64,000 nt of DNA from positions 843,501-907,500 of the forward strand of contig NC_085887.1 in assembly GCF_035222375.1 (NCBI RefSeq), given 5' to 3'. Shown here piece by piece: positions 20,700-31,799 of the stretch (the first letter of the stretch is position 1; the number at the start of each line of letters is the position of its first letter). The notes below the pieces were generated by a model. It saw only the letters and a list, made by a program, of their open reading frames with translations, did no database searches and was not told the DNA's origin. Origin of the DNA: Podospora pseudocomata (lineage: Eukaryota; Ascomycota; Sordariomycetes; Sordariales; Podosporaceae). A program made the position numbers and the translations under genes.

Positions 20700-21545
20700 G
20701 CGCCACTCGAATCACCGAGTCAACCAGAGTAATTGGACCTCTGCCGCTGTAAACAGACACCCCAGGGTACCGTCCGTCCCCAAAGTAGGGGACGTTTGGA
20801 ATGGCGGTCGCTGTTGCCAGGGTTCAATCGGTTCGGAACTGTAGAGGATGGAGCAAACAAGAGTCCTGCGGTCCGGTGAGGAAAGATTTATAATGGATCT
20901 CCAACCGCCATCGTGAGAAATGGCAGCTGCCGCAGTAAAATCGCTCGAAAATTCTCCCCGTTTTTGCGTCGACGTGATATACGACACAGGCAGCATGTCG
21001 AAGAAAAGAAAGAAAATGAGTGCGCTGCGACACCAGAGGTGTGGGCTTACTTGAATGATGGGTCCGCTGACGGGAGTCATCGGATCCGAAATGGCAAAAT
21101 CGCCAGCGGGATCGGGGGATGGAGTTTTCTGGGTCATCGCCGTCTTGTTTTGGCGGCAGCAGGGAGCGGAATCAACGGTTCGTAGTGCGGCAAATCGTCG
21201 ACAAGCGGAGAATATATCCCCGTCATGGGGTTCTGTTTGACATCCTCTGTGCAAAAAGGCGGAGAATGTCAGTTCAAGCCTGGAATGAGTCGTTGCGATA
21301 GGCAAGTAGCGGTGTAACATACCTTTGGTCGATTTGCCAGGGTGGGATTTGTCCCATGAGTGCTTGTGAATCGGACCTCTTCCCATTGTATTGGATTGAA
21401 TTAGTGCAAAGGCGATCAGCAAGAGAAGAACAGAAAAAGTCGTGATAAATATCAATTGAGGCGGATACTGGCATACCAGGGGAGTTGAACCCACTTGAGG
21501 CTGTGGTGGTGCTGGGTGGGATTGGGAATAAGAGAGTTTGCAAGG
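20700..21545 (-). repeat. Dispersed small-gene family, copy 1 (most complete)
   Basis: This block is similar to 44728-45290 and in part to 22670-23130, all in minus orientation. Shared landmarks are CCACTCGAATCACCGAGTC at the 3' end (about 20703), GGTTCAATCGG then GGAACTGTAGAGG (about 20820-20846), and a common intron donor GTAAGCCCAC (complement at 21041-21050). Also shared with copy 3 is a pyrimidine-rich run in that intron, TTTCTTTCTTTTCTTCG on the minus strand. A last exon ends in the same way in copies 1 and 2: KTGRIFERF...SRWRLEIH...LQFRTD-stop here, NTGRALEPS...SRWQSEIT...LQFQAD-stop in copy 2. The kept reading frame and stop suggest descent from a protein-coding gene, not a transposon. 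No terminal repeats were found. Confidence 0.6.
21134..21386 (-). CDS. Candidate small spliced gene inside family copy 1 (58 aa)
   Basis: On the minus strand an ATG at 21386 opens MGRGPIHKHSWDKSHPGKSTK. A 76-bp intron (21247-21322) follows, with a GTATGT donor, an ACTGAC branch and a CACAG acceptor. The frame continues in phase as EDVKQNPMTGIYSPLVDDL and ends at a TGA (21134-21136). The matching exon in copy 3 starts in the same phase with EKMPQTGANLMAGAYISL, which supports the splice and the frame. An alternative upstream exon (SSGFNSPG, about 21475-21543) could join at GAAGAG just inside this exon without changing frame, so the true start may lie further 5'. The product has no recognised domain. 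The frame may also continue into the exon at 20824 if the TGA is a mutation or read error. Confidence 0.3.
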
Positions 21546-22669
21546 TGGAAGAGGTTGGAGAGAGAACAGAAAAGAGAGAAGGGCAGGAGCGGAAGCGACT
21601 TGATTTGTACCTGAAATTTTGTGGGGCCGGCAGAATTCTTTAGTGAGTGGTAATATAGAAATCAGTCGCGACTCGAGTCAGGATAAAACAAGAAAGGGTA
21701 AAGTGAAGGCCATGAATAATGGATGGAAATAACACTTATATGTGCGTGTTTAAGTGGTACCTGAAAATACTACACCATGGAGAGTGAGTTGATTTGGTCG
21801 TCGCGGTGCCATCCTCTTCTGCGCATGACACTCATCAAAAATTCAGGGATATGTTGGATGGATGGATCTACTGAATTGAAACAACATTAAGTCAAACAAA
21901 GTCGAATCTTGTCATCAATATCGGGTCTAAAATGATGCTGTGGTGTCAGTAGCATATGGCAGCAGTCAATAACCTACAAGTACCATTCAGGATGTTGATT
22001 TAGTTGGGTGGCGACTGTGATGATTTAAGGAATTTACTGGCTTATGGTATTCGTCCACGGGTAAGAGTCTTAAGTGACAATGGCTCTGTACCAGGTTGAC
22101 TAAAGTGTGTTTTTGGTATATAGGTATATAAGTTCCTATTCCGCAATATGATTATAATAACTCTGATTGGGTCCCGGCAATGCTCTGTTGGCGTCATAAA
22201 ACAGTCGCTGGTAACTTTGGATACCTTAATTGGGACAACCTTTTACACTAGGGGCTACCTCCTGGGCTATTGTATAGCTTCTGTTATACCTTGGTGTGTT
22301 TATTTCCACACGGCCATGATGTCCAGGGTGGTTAATGAGATGGGACGGTGGGATGGGCCAAGATAACCTCATTCTTCTGTGGGATAGGTCAAAATCAACG
22401 CCCGTTTCATCGTACATCTTACAGTATATCTTCCGAGGCCTTTGAAACCCCGAGGGCTATTCTAGCCCCCCGTCACAAGCGTTAACTTTGTTGTTTTGAC
22501 AGTGGGCAAGGCCACTGTTCGCTTCTTTTGCGTTGGGCTTCGGCCCCCTGTTTCTTTCTTTTTTTTCAGTAAGATGGGCCAACTTGTGAGGGTTGTGGGA
22601 TGAGCCGAAGCTCCGGAGCCGTGGGATGGGATAAATCGAGGGTCATCTCATCTCAACTCATCTTATTAG
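21546..22669. other. Gene-free, relatively AT-rich stretch between two family copies
   Basis: No gene was seen. The sequence from about 21650 to 22420 is AT-richer than the flanking genes. Near 22500-22570 there are GGGCAAGGCC and GGGCTTCGGCCCCC palindromic segments followed by a pyrimidine run (TTTCTTTCTTTTTTTTCAG). The GGGCTTCGGCCC hairpin plus T-run looks like a terminator or RNA stem, but no RNA gene could be identified. Confidence 0.4.
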
Positions 22670-23130
22670 CCACCCTAGTTCTAGCTGTCACGGATGAAGT
22701 AGGTACTCGAACGCTCTCCCTGTTTTGCATCGACTTGATGTCCAGACCAAGCAACACGACGAAGAAAAGAAAGAAAACCAAGTGCTGGTACACAAGATTT
22801 GCGGGCTTACACTGATGCTGGGATCCACCGGCAGCGACGACAGCATCGAATTTGGTGGCGGCAGCGGCGGCACGCTGAGGTGCGAGGGAGGCTGGGGAAG
22901 AGGGACAGCCGGCCGTTATCCCGAGGGCTCTCGGCCTGAGGTGATTGACTTGACCATGGATGACGAGGGAAGACATGGTCAAAGTTAAAGAGCCCGAGCC
23001 TGAAGATGGCGAGCATGTCGTTGTCTCCAACCCGGGTGATAGATTGTTTCTACCCAGAGAGATATAGGCCCCTGCCATGAGGTTGGCGCCGGTCTGGGGC
23101 ATTTTTTCTGCGCAAAGAGTTGACAAGTCA
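22670..23130 (-). repeat. Dispersed small-gene family, copy 3 (most diverged)
   Basis: Related to copy 1 by GCGGGCTTAC at 22800-22809 (complement of the common GTAAGCCC donor). The purine run CGAAGAAAAGAAAGAAAA at about 22759 is nearly identical to that at about 20998. After the intron, the frame KTGRAFEYLLHP-stop matches KTGRIFERF of copy 1. Upstream, an intron end CTGAACTGACTTGTC...GCGCAG (about 23118-23150) matches CTTGAACTGACATT...GCACAG of copy 1. The next exon starts in the same phase with EKMPQTGANLMAGAYISLGR. The exon after that is longer and alanine/serine-rich. Probably a decayed paralogue; the plus strand here also has an open frame (see findings). Confidence 0.45.
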
Positions 23131-23810
23131 GTTCAGGGGCTGAATAGATAACGATGGGAAACAAGTTTAGAGGCCTCTCAAAGAAGCGGCGCTGTGTTTG
23201 TATTCTTCATCCAAGCTGAACATCACGGTCGCGCGCGTAAACGGAGTGTTTGATGAATAACACGGTATCTGAGCGCGAAACTCTGTTCGGATATGATCTG
23301 AGCTTGACCCATATGTCCGTCAACAAGCGCTGCTGTATTTGTCCTTCTCATTTAAGCTTCAATTGATGGGATGGTGACAAAGAATGATGGCTTAAATAAA
23401 GCATCGACTGTACATATATCTAAAATTGTTGCAATTATCGTATGTCGAGCTTCGATGGGTACCGAGCTTGAATGAAGTATGATCTGAACAATAACACATG
23501 AAACTGCTGGTGACGCCCCCGTGGCACAGTCAACCGTCATGTCGTAAGGTAATATGTCCATAACACACTCTTTCATAGCTGCAATACGTCTGGCATATTC
23601 AGCAATGCTGCCGTTCGGATCAATGTTGAAGTCGGATGTCGTTAAAATGGCGGCTGTTCTTCGGCACATTCCCCACGTCAACTGTTTGGCCCCCATGTGG
23701 CGGCAGCTGACGAAGAGCTGGCGGCGGGCCTGGGGTGGCGTCCCAGGAAAAAGGGACGCTAAGCCTAATTGGAGGCAAAAGCACACCTAATTCCATTGCA
23801 TCCTACAGCC
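23131..23810. other. Intergenic stretch left of the LINE pair
   Basis: A 144-codon minus-strand frame (23352-23786) is open but has no recognised features and I do not call it. Because the LINE pair is inserted next to it, this stretch was probably the promoter-side neighbour of the P5A ATPase gene before insertion. Confidence 0.4.
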
Positions 23811-23824
23811 TTCGGCGCTGCACT
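23811..23824 (+). repeat. 14-bp target-site duplication, left copy
   Basis: TTCGGCGCTGCACT stands immediately before the 5' end of LINE copy A. The same 14 bp recur at 29841-29854 and 35885-35898. Only here is it not preceded by the (CT)n tail, so this marks the true left host junction. Confidence 0.85.
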
Positions 23825-23973
23825 CCAACCTTTCCCTGAAAAATATTTTTCTAGGAAGAATCGACCAATCAGGAGCTGGTTACTCCTTCTAGGGCCTTGG
23901 AAGCCCTCCTTTCTGAATACCCTCATCACTCCCCCCCCCTACACAAGCCGCATCCCCACCTACCACGACGACG

Positions 23974-25767
23974 ATGGCCTCGACGGCCCCAGGAGGCTAC
24001 CGCCTCTCGAACAACTCGAAGCACGAGATCTACTTAGGCTTCTCCGAGGCCTGGAAAGCAGTGCTTTTCGACAACAACGTCCCGGCTGAACAAGCCACGC
24101 TCGAGCAGCGGCGACTCGCAGAAGAACTAGTCGCCAAAACCCACGCGAAAATGACGGCACCAGGCGCCCGGACCCCCAACTGCCTGTGGAACTGCGAGGG
24201 CTGCCTGGCCTGCGCAGGTTCCTGCTACGACGATCCGTGTCGAAACGAGCAATGCCCCTCACACGCGGACCGCAGGGAAGACCGCCTTTTCGCCGACGAA
24301 GCCGCCCTCAGAAGGGACGAGGAGATGGGAGACTCCCTCCCAACGACCAGACCGGCCACTCCCACCCCGACCGGGAGGACCGCAGGGACACTACCCCTCA
24401 CCCACTGCCGTCGCGCCCACGCAAGGCAACGGCCCCCGACAACCCAGACAGAGGCTGTCCCCTCGGACTGGATAGGCCCAACGCGCGGGGCCTCGAGGAC
24501 AGCAGACACGCCGGAAAAGTCTCCCTTAGTCCAGAGATACAGTCCCTATTCGAGGACATGGAACACGACAGGACACAAGCGCTCCAAAGACAGGAGGTCC
24601 TCAGGGATATGGCGCAGAGCCTAAATGACGCCCTGACAAGACAGCTGAACGGACCCCAAACGGGTGGGCTTCTTTCTGCCAAGAAAGGTCCTCTGGCTCT
24701 TCAGGATCCTCAAGGACATCGACGGAACCACCGGTGCGCCCGGCTCGGCCCGCAGCGCCTGGTCGACCAGCTTCGATTCCAAGAACTCCTCGACAAGTAC
24801 AACCAGGAGCACCAGCCCAGCGACAGAGGCCCGGGGCCCCTCAAAGACCCCCAAACTTACCAAGACCCCGACGGGCAGCAACGCAACCAGCGCCACGTGG
24901 GCCCAGGTGGCGACGAGCGGGGCCAGCGGCAGCCAAGCCGCCAGCAGCGCGCGGACAAGTGTCACCAGCCTGACTGCCCACGCCCCCGATCCAACAGCGG
25001 GCTGGAAAACAGTGGGCCGCAACAACAAGGCCAACCGAGAGGACGACCGCCTTTTCGTAAGGCTCCCCGACGGCCACCCGTGGAGACAGGCATCAGCGGA
25101 GGGCTTCAGAGTCGCACTCTGCCGACAGCTCAGGGCCCCACTCAGCCTCATCCGCTCGGCCAAACAAGTCGACACTGGCTTCGCGATCGTCCCAGCCGAC
25201 AAGAAGGCGCGGACGCAACTACTCGCCCTAGCGCCAGCCCTGACCACACACGGCGCAAAGCTTGATGAATCGGCCACCTGGCACACCTACGTAGTTCCCA
25301 GGGTACCGAAGACGGTCAACGGCCTTGACGGCAGCATCGACACCAACGACCTCATGGAAGACGAGATCCTCCGGGCCACCAAGGCCAAACCGGTCTCGGC
25401 GAAGAAGTCGAAACACGCCCTACCCGACGACACTCACGCCGACTGGGTCGTATCCTTCATCAAACCCGTCCCTGACCACTTCAGACTCTTTGGCAGCCCG
25501 CCGGCCAGAAAGATCACCAGAAGCGCAAAAGCCAACCAGTGCTACAGATGCCAAGGTTACCACGACCCACGCATCTGCGATAGACAAGCCAGATGCAATA
25601 ATTGCGGAACTGACCACCCACCAGGGCCCTGCGCCAGGCCACCGAGATGCGCCAACTGCCACGGACCACACAAGGCAGAGTTTGGAGCGTGCCCGGCCAG
25701 ACCAAGGACAGAGGGGGCGTCCTCAAGAAACCAACCAACAGGCAGCTCAAGGCCATACGCAAGGTAG
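23974..25767 (+). pseudogene. LINE copy A ORF1 (gag-like, CCHC knuckles), frame broken
   Basis: The start is MASTAPGGYRLSNNSKHEIYLGF. An unusual cysteine cluster (CLWNCEGCLACAGSCYDDPC) lies about 70-95 residues in. A helical segment (SPEIQSLFEDMEHDRTQAL) follows, then a Ser/Thr/Pro-rich linker (TKTPTGSNATSATWAQVA) and a conserved block (GWKTVGRNNKANREDDRLFVRLPDGHPWR). Near the C-terminus are zinc knuckles CYRCQGYHDPRIC, CNNCGTDHPPGPC and CANCHGPHKAEFGAC. Such proteins bind the element RNA. The frame changes between about 24340 and 24660 and returns before the knuckles, so the ORF is interrupted as assembled. Confidence 0.85.
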
Positions 25768-28700
25768 GCGAGGCCCTGTACGCGGCGGCACACCCAGCGG
25801 AAGGAAGGAACACCGACTCCCCACCCGCAACGACCAACCCCCGGCCACAGAACCATGCCTGTGAGACCCAACGAGCCCAGGAGAGCGGCCAAAACGGACG
25901 AAAGTCCGGGCTCTCCTTCCTACAGGCCAACGTAGCTAGAAGACCAGGGGCACACGACGCCCCCTCCTCTCAATATGGCGTGGGAAAGGACTGCCGACGT
26001 CATTTTGGTACAGGAACCATGGGCACGAACCCAGGACGGCAGAAGAATGACCAAAACCCACAGAGGATACCAGCACTACACGCCAACAGAAGACTGGAAC
26101 GCGGGACCCCCCAGGGCGATGGTATACATCAAAAAGACACACAAGGGGACCCAACAGAGCCTGGGACACGCGGGACACCGCGACGCCTGCGCGGTAGAAG
26201 CCCAAGGGATAGTCTGGGTCAGCCTATACAGGGACAGACTTGGCGACGACGAGGTGCTCGACCTGGTCGAAAGCTGGCACCCCGGCAGACCAGCGATCAT
26301 CGGAGGCGACTTCAATGCCTACCACCCTACCTGGCAACCGGGAAAGGAGTGCCCGGCGGGGAGACGAATAGCTGGATGGCTGGAAAACCGCCTCACCCTG
26401 GCATCGCTGCAGGGACCCACCAATATACACGGAAACACCATTGATCTGGTCCTCTCAACAAGCACAGGGGTAGAAGCCTGGGTGGACGAGGACACCTACA
26501 CCGGATCGGACCACTACACCTTGGCGGGGACGGTACCACCAGCAAGCCCACAGGCAACCAAGAAAGGTAGACCCTACGTCCCGGCCCAAGAGGAGGATAG
26601 GGCGCTCTTCCGCTCCCTGACTAGATGGGGCATGACACAAGTACCGACGGTAGCACACACAACCAAGGACCTCGACCACTGGGCCCGCTCCTACAGAACG
26701 CCCTCGTAGGCGCGATCAAGGGAGCGGGACGCCTGAGAAGACAAGCAGGAGGCACCACACAATGGTGGAACGAGGAGTGCAAGGAAGCACGCGTGGCGCT
26801 GCAGCAGAGCCGTAACGACCCCACACAAGGGGAAGTAGATCGGAAGCAAATGCGCAAGACGTTCGAGACAACGGTCAAAAAGGCAAAAAGAGAGTACTGG
26901 CAACAGAAGCTCGAGCAAGCGTCCTCGAACAAGGACATCTACGCAGTGGCGGCATGGCACAAGGCAACCGACACCTTCGCCCCCCCTCCGCTGGTCCACG
27001 GGAATAGGACCTATACGGAACCGGGGGAAAAGTTAGAGCTACTTAGGAGAGAGGTGGTTGAAAGATTCGGAGAAGACGGGGACACCACAGAGCCTTGGGC
27101 TCTCGCCCAACCCACCGACACCATACAATGGGACAACACGATCTCCCCGGAGGAGGCAAGGAGATGCACAATCGGGACCACAAGCACAGCCCCCGGCACA
27201 GACGACGTCACGGTGGACCTACTACGCGAGGTGTGGCGGGAGGTAGGCGACAACATCACGGCCCTCTTCAGACAGTGCCTCCTCTTAGGACACCACCCGC
27301 TCCCGTTTAAAGAAGCGGAAACGGTAATGCTTAGGAAACCGGGCAAAGACAACTATACCACGGTCAGAGCGTGCGCCCGATCGCCCTCCTGTCGTGTATA
27401 GGGAAGGGCCTTGAGAGACTGATAGCCAGAAGGATAGGCTTCACCGCACTCAACCAAGAAGTGCTTGGCCCCACCCACATAGGGTCCCTCCCGAGGAGGT
27501 CCGCCGAGGACCTCGTTCTGTGCCTTGTACACGACGTCGAGAGAGCCTGGGGAAGGGGTAAGGCGGCGGCGCTCCTGACAATGGACGTGCAGGGCGCCTT
27601 CGACGCGGTCAGAAAGAATAGGCTAGCAGGGGAGACTAAGGCAACAGGGCTGGCCACTGAATGTCTGCGAATGGGTACACTCCTTCATGTCACACCGGAG
27701 CTCGGCCATGAGACTAGGAGACTGCACCCTCCCCCCAGGAGAGTGGCGTGCGGACTCCCACAAGGGTCCCCTGCCAGCCCGGTCCTCTTCGCACTCTTCC
27801 TACAGCCACTGGTCAAGGAGCTGGCCGGGGCGTCGGCGTACGCAGACGACCTCGGACTGCTGGCCGTAGGCAAGAACGCACAGGAGTGTGCGGCAATACT
27901 GGAAGCTACGGCCGAAAAGGCGGAGGCCTGGGGCTCCAGGAATGGCGTCGAGTTCGACCCAGCCAAGTGTGAGCTGCTACACCTTACGAAGAGCCGCGCA
28001 ACTCCCCCTGCAGTAAGGATAGGCAATACGGAGGTGACGCCGAAACAGGAGGTCCGATGGCTAGGTTTCTTCCTGGACCCCAAACTCAACTTCAAAGCCC
28101 ACGCTAATCGGTGGGCGACGAAGGCACTGAAAATAGCGAACCACCTGCGAGGGCTTAACAAGGTGGTCCGGGCACCCCACCAAGAGCCACGGCGGAGGCG
28201 GTCCGGGCAGTGGTCGTACCTACGGCGACGTATGGGGCGGCGACGTGGTACACCGGGGTAAGGCAGGGAGGACAAACGAATGCGGTCAACAGGGCACTTA
28301 AATGTGCGGCCAGGGCGGTTGTCCCGGTCTGGAGAACGACCCCCCTGGGGGCGATCTTCCGCGAGAGCGGGACCCCCCCCGCCGAAGTGGCGCTCGCCCA
28401 CGCCAGAATCTCGATGGCGGCACGGTTCAAGAGCCTCGACCCCCGCCACCCACTGGTCCTCCGGACCCGGCCGATGCCGGAGCCACCCAGGAGGGGCCCC
28501 CGGAGGCGTCTCTCGGAGAAGCAAACTAGACTGGAAGCACTTGCGACCCTACTCCCCGACTGCCCCAGGCCGCACCCGGTGCAGTGGACCCTACGGCACC
28601 CGGTGCCTCTGCCAAGACCAGAAAACAAGGAACTGGGCAAGAGACTCCACGAACAACTGACACTCCTCGCCCCTAGGGACGAGATCCACCTGTTCAGTGA

Positions 28701-29544
28701 CGGATCGAAGGCAGCCCCCGCACGAGGACTACCGAAGAGGACGGGCTGGGGCTACGTGGCGTACCAGGATGGGCAGAAGCTACACGAGAACCACGGAAGG
28801 CTCGGGGAATCCGAGGCCTTTGACGGCGAAGCGGTTGGGGCGGCACACGCGGTGGTGTGGGCGCGCGAATACATCAGGGCGGGGGGCAAGACCCTCGGCG
28901 GTACGGCTCTTCATCGACAACTCGGCGGTACTATACGGCATCACAGGGCGCCCCTCGGACAACTCCCAGGAGGCGTTCAGGGTTATAGGATACGCGTGGA
29001 AGGACCACCACCTGCCCCCTCACGGTACACTGGGCCCCAGGACATATGGGGATCCAGGGGAACGAGGAGGCCGACGTTCAGGCCGGCCTCGGGGGCGCTC
29101 CCAGACCCAACATCCCCCGCCCTGACCGCAGTCAAGGCAAAGGCCAGGGCACTGAAGAGGGAGGCGTGGAACTCGTGGTGGCTGGCGAACAGGCCGACGC
29201 GATACGCCCAGCTAATGATCCCGGACCAGGGAAACGACCCCCCGGAACTCACGCTCGCAAGAAAGACCCTACACCACCTCCTGGCGGAGAGGACGGGACA
29301 CGGAGACTACGAGGAGTACCACCTACGCTTCGGACACGACTCGTATAGGACCTGCCGCTGCGGCCGACCCACGGAAATCGGGCACTTCGCGGAGTGCCCA
29401 GCGGCGCGGGCCAGGGGCACTCTGAACAGCGAAATGCGAAAAGCGCTCAGGAGGCCGGATAAGCTCCTGGGAAAGGACTGGAAGAAATACGCCGAGTGGG
29501 TGGAAGGCTCGGGAGTGTACGACCCAGCGGAGGAAGAAGAATAG
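25647..29544 (+). pseudogene. LINE copy A ORF2 (endonuclease, reverse transcriptase, RNase H), frame broken
   Basis: The frame opens at an ATG within the ORF1 tail (25647), overlapping it by about 120 bp in another frame. The APE endonuclease spans about 25905-26555. The RT region spans about 27140-28150, with MDVQGAFDAV, GLPQGSPASPVLFALFL and AYADDLGLLAVGKN, followed by KCELLHLTK and a thumb region. RNase H is recognisable from HLFSDGSKA (about 28690) onward, and a zinc motif ends the protein before the stop at 29542-29544. Several one- or two-base length changes relative to copy B break the frame, for example after NRLAG and in the RNase H region. The overlap may mean reinitiation or another coupling mechanism, which is inference. 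Confidence 0.85.
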
Positions 29545-29825
29545 GACACGTGACCAGGCCCAGATTGTAATGGCCTGAGGAAACAGCGGAACCACAGAGG
29601 AGCCGTAAGCCCTCGGGGACCAGAGCCCTGAGGCAGGCAGGCCTCTCTCTCCTTTGTAAATAACTCTCTTTTGTGACGCGAAACGCCCTGTCAGCTAGTA
29701 TTAGCAGTAGTATTAGAAGCTTGGGCCGTCCACATCCCCAAACGGGGGCCAGGCGAGGTAGGCTCGGGCACGTGACCCCTCGGGGCCACGCGCCACAGTT
29801 CGACCCGATTGGACGCTAATAGATC

Positions 29826-29840
29826 TCTCTCTCTCTCTCT
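29826..29840 (+). repeat. (CT)n tract ending LINE copy A
   Basis: A run of CT dinucleotides ends the element directly before the 14-bp duplication. The same tract ends copy B at 35870-35884. It takes the place of the poly(A) or other simple tail at LINE 3' ends. Confidence 0.8.
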
Positions 29841-29854
29841 TTCGGCGCTGCACT
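29841..29854 (+). repeat. 14-bp target-site duplication, middle copy between the two LINEs
   Basis: TTCGGCGCTGCACT again, identical to the left and right copies. It sits exactly between the (CT)n end of copy A and the 5' end of copy B, so the array reads TSD-A-TSD-B-TSD. Confidence 0.85.
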
Positions 29855-30002
29855 CAACCTTTCCCTGAAAAATATTTTTCTAGGAAGAATCGACCAATCA
29901 GGAGCTGGTTACTCCTTCTAGGGCCTTGGAAGCCCTCCTTTCTGAATACCCTCATCACTCCCCCCCCCTACACAAGCCGCATCCCCACCTACCACGACGA
30001 CG

Positions 30003-31799
30003 ATGGCCTCGACGGCCCCAGGAGGCTACCGCCTCTCGAACAACTCGAAGCACGAGATCTACTTAGGCTTCTCCGAGGCCTGGAAAGCAGTGCTTTTCGA
30101 CAACAACGTCCCGGCTGAACAAGCCACGCTCGAGCAGCGGCGACTCGCAGAAGAACTAGTCGCCAAAACCCACGCGAAAATGACGGCACCAGGCGCCCGG
30201 ACCCCCAACTGCCTGTGGAACTGCGAGGGCTGCCTGGCCTGCGCAGGTTCCTGCTACGACGATCCGTGTCGAAACGAGCAATGCCCCTCACACGCGGACC
30301 GCAGGGAAGACCGCCTTTTCGCCGACGAAGCCGCCCTCAGAAGGGACGAGGAGATGGGAGACTCCCCCCAACGACCAGACCGGCCACTCCCACCCCGACC
30401 GGGAGGACCGCAGGGACACTACCCCTCACCCACTGCCGTCGCGCCCACGCAAGGCAACGGCCCCCCGACAACCCAGACAGAGGCTGTCCCCTCGGACTGG
30501 ATAGGCCCAACGCGCGGGGCCTCGAGGACAGCAGACACGCCGGAAAAGTCTCCCTTAGTCCAGAGATACAGTCCCTATTCGAGGACATGGAACACGACAG
30601 GACACAAGCGCTCCAAAGACAGGAGGTCCTCAGGGATATGGCGCAGAGCCTAAATGACGCCCTGACAAGACAGCTGAACGGACCCCAAACGGAGGTGGGC
30701 TTCTTTCTGCCAAGAAAAGGTCCTCTGGCTCTTCAGGATCCTCAAGGACATCGACGGAACCACCGGTGCGCCCGGCTCGGCCCGCAGCGCCTGGTCGACC
30801 AGCTTCGATTCCAAGAACTCCTCGACAAGTACAACCAGGAGCACCAGCCCAGCGACAGAGGCCCGGGGCCCCTCAAAGACCCCCAAACTTACCAAGACCC
30901 CGACGGGCAGCAACGCAACCAGCGCCACGTGGGCCCAGGTGGCGACGAGCGGGGCCAGCGGCAGCCAAGCCGCCAGCAGCGCGCGGACAAGTGTCACCAG
31001 CCTGACTGCCCACGCCCCCGATCCAACAGCGGGCTGGAAAACAGTGGGCCGCAACAACAAGGCCAACCGAGAGGACGACCGCCTTTTCGTAAGGCTCCCC
31101 GACGGCCACCCGTGGAGACAGGCATCAGCGGAGGGCTTCAGAGTCGCACTCTGCCGACAGCTCGGGGCCCCACTCAGCCTCATCCGCTCGGCCAAACAAG
31201 TCGACACTGGCTTCGCGATCGTCCCAGCCGACAAGAAGGCGCGGACGCAACTACTCGCCCTAGCGCCAGCCCTGACCACACACGGCGCAAAGCTTGATGA
31301 ATCGGCCACCTGGCACACCTACGTAGTTCCCAGGGTACCGAAGACGGTCAACGGCCTTGACGGCAGCATCGACACCAACGACCTCATGGAAGACGAGATC
31401 CTCCGGGCCACCAAGGCCAAACCGGTCTCGGCGAAGAAGTCGAAACACGCCCTACCCGACGACACTCACGCCGACTGGGTCGTATCCTTCATCAAACCCG
31501 TCCCTGACCACTTCAGACTCTTTGGCAGCCCGCCGGCCAGAAAGATCACCAGAAGCGCAAAAGCCAACCAGTGCTACAGATGCCAAGGTTACCACGACCC
31601 ACGCATCTGCGATAGACAAGCCAGATGCAATAATTGCGGAACTGACCACCCACCAGGGCCCTGCGCCAGGCCACCGAGATGCGCCAACTGCCACGGACCA
31701 CACAAGGCAGAGTTTGGAGCGTGCCCGGCCAGACCAAGGACAGAGGGGGCGTCCTCAAGAAACCAACCAACAGGCAGCTCAAGGCCATACGCAAGGTAG
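30003..31799 (+). pseudogene. LINE copy B ORF1 (gag-like, CCHC knuckles), frame broken
   Basis: Counterpart of the copy A ORF1, with the same N-terminal cysteine cluster and the same three C-terminal knuckles. The frame changes at about 30365, in a C run where copy A has a different length, and is restored before 30939. As assembled it is not continuous. Confidence 0.85.

Larger units (their letters stand above)
23825..29840 (+). mobile_element. Tad1-clade LINE (non-LTR retrotransposon), copy A, full length
   Basis: About 6.0 kb with a GC-rich body: a 5'UTR of about 150 bp, ORF1, ORF2 and a 3'UTR of about 300 bp ending in TAATAGAT(CT)n instead of poly(A). ORF2 encodes an APE-type endonuclease (GGDFNAYHPTW, YTGSDHYTL), a reverse transcriptase with YADD at 27839-27850, an RNase H domain (FSDGSKA..., LFIDNSAVLYG, HMGIQGNEEAD in the copies) and a C-terminal Cys/His motif (CRCGRPTEIGHFAEC). 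Endonuclease, RT and RNase H in this order are typical of the Tad1 clade of ascomycete LINEs. The frame is broken several times, mostly at C/G homopolymers. Both ends are present and the copy is nearly identical to copy B, so it is recent. Confidence 0.93.

Noticed and set aside
20700-20722. ACTCG/CGAGT hairpin (ACTCGAATCACCGAGT) suspected as a tRNA T-arm
   Set aside because: The loop does not match the TTCRANN T-loop, and no D-arm, anticodon arm or acceptor stem could be placed. It is shared with 44732 as part of the dispersed family.
23352-23786. 144-codon minus-strand frame just left of the LINE pair
   Set aside because: No ORF context, no recognised motif, and its length is possible by chance. 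It could be a gene fragment, but nothing supports that.
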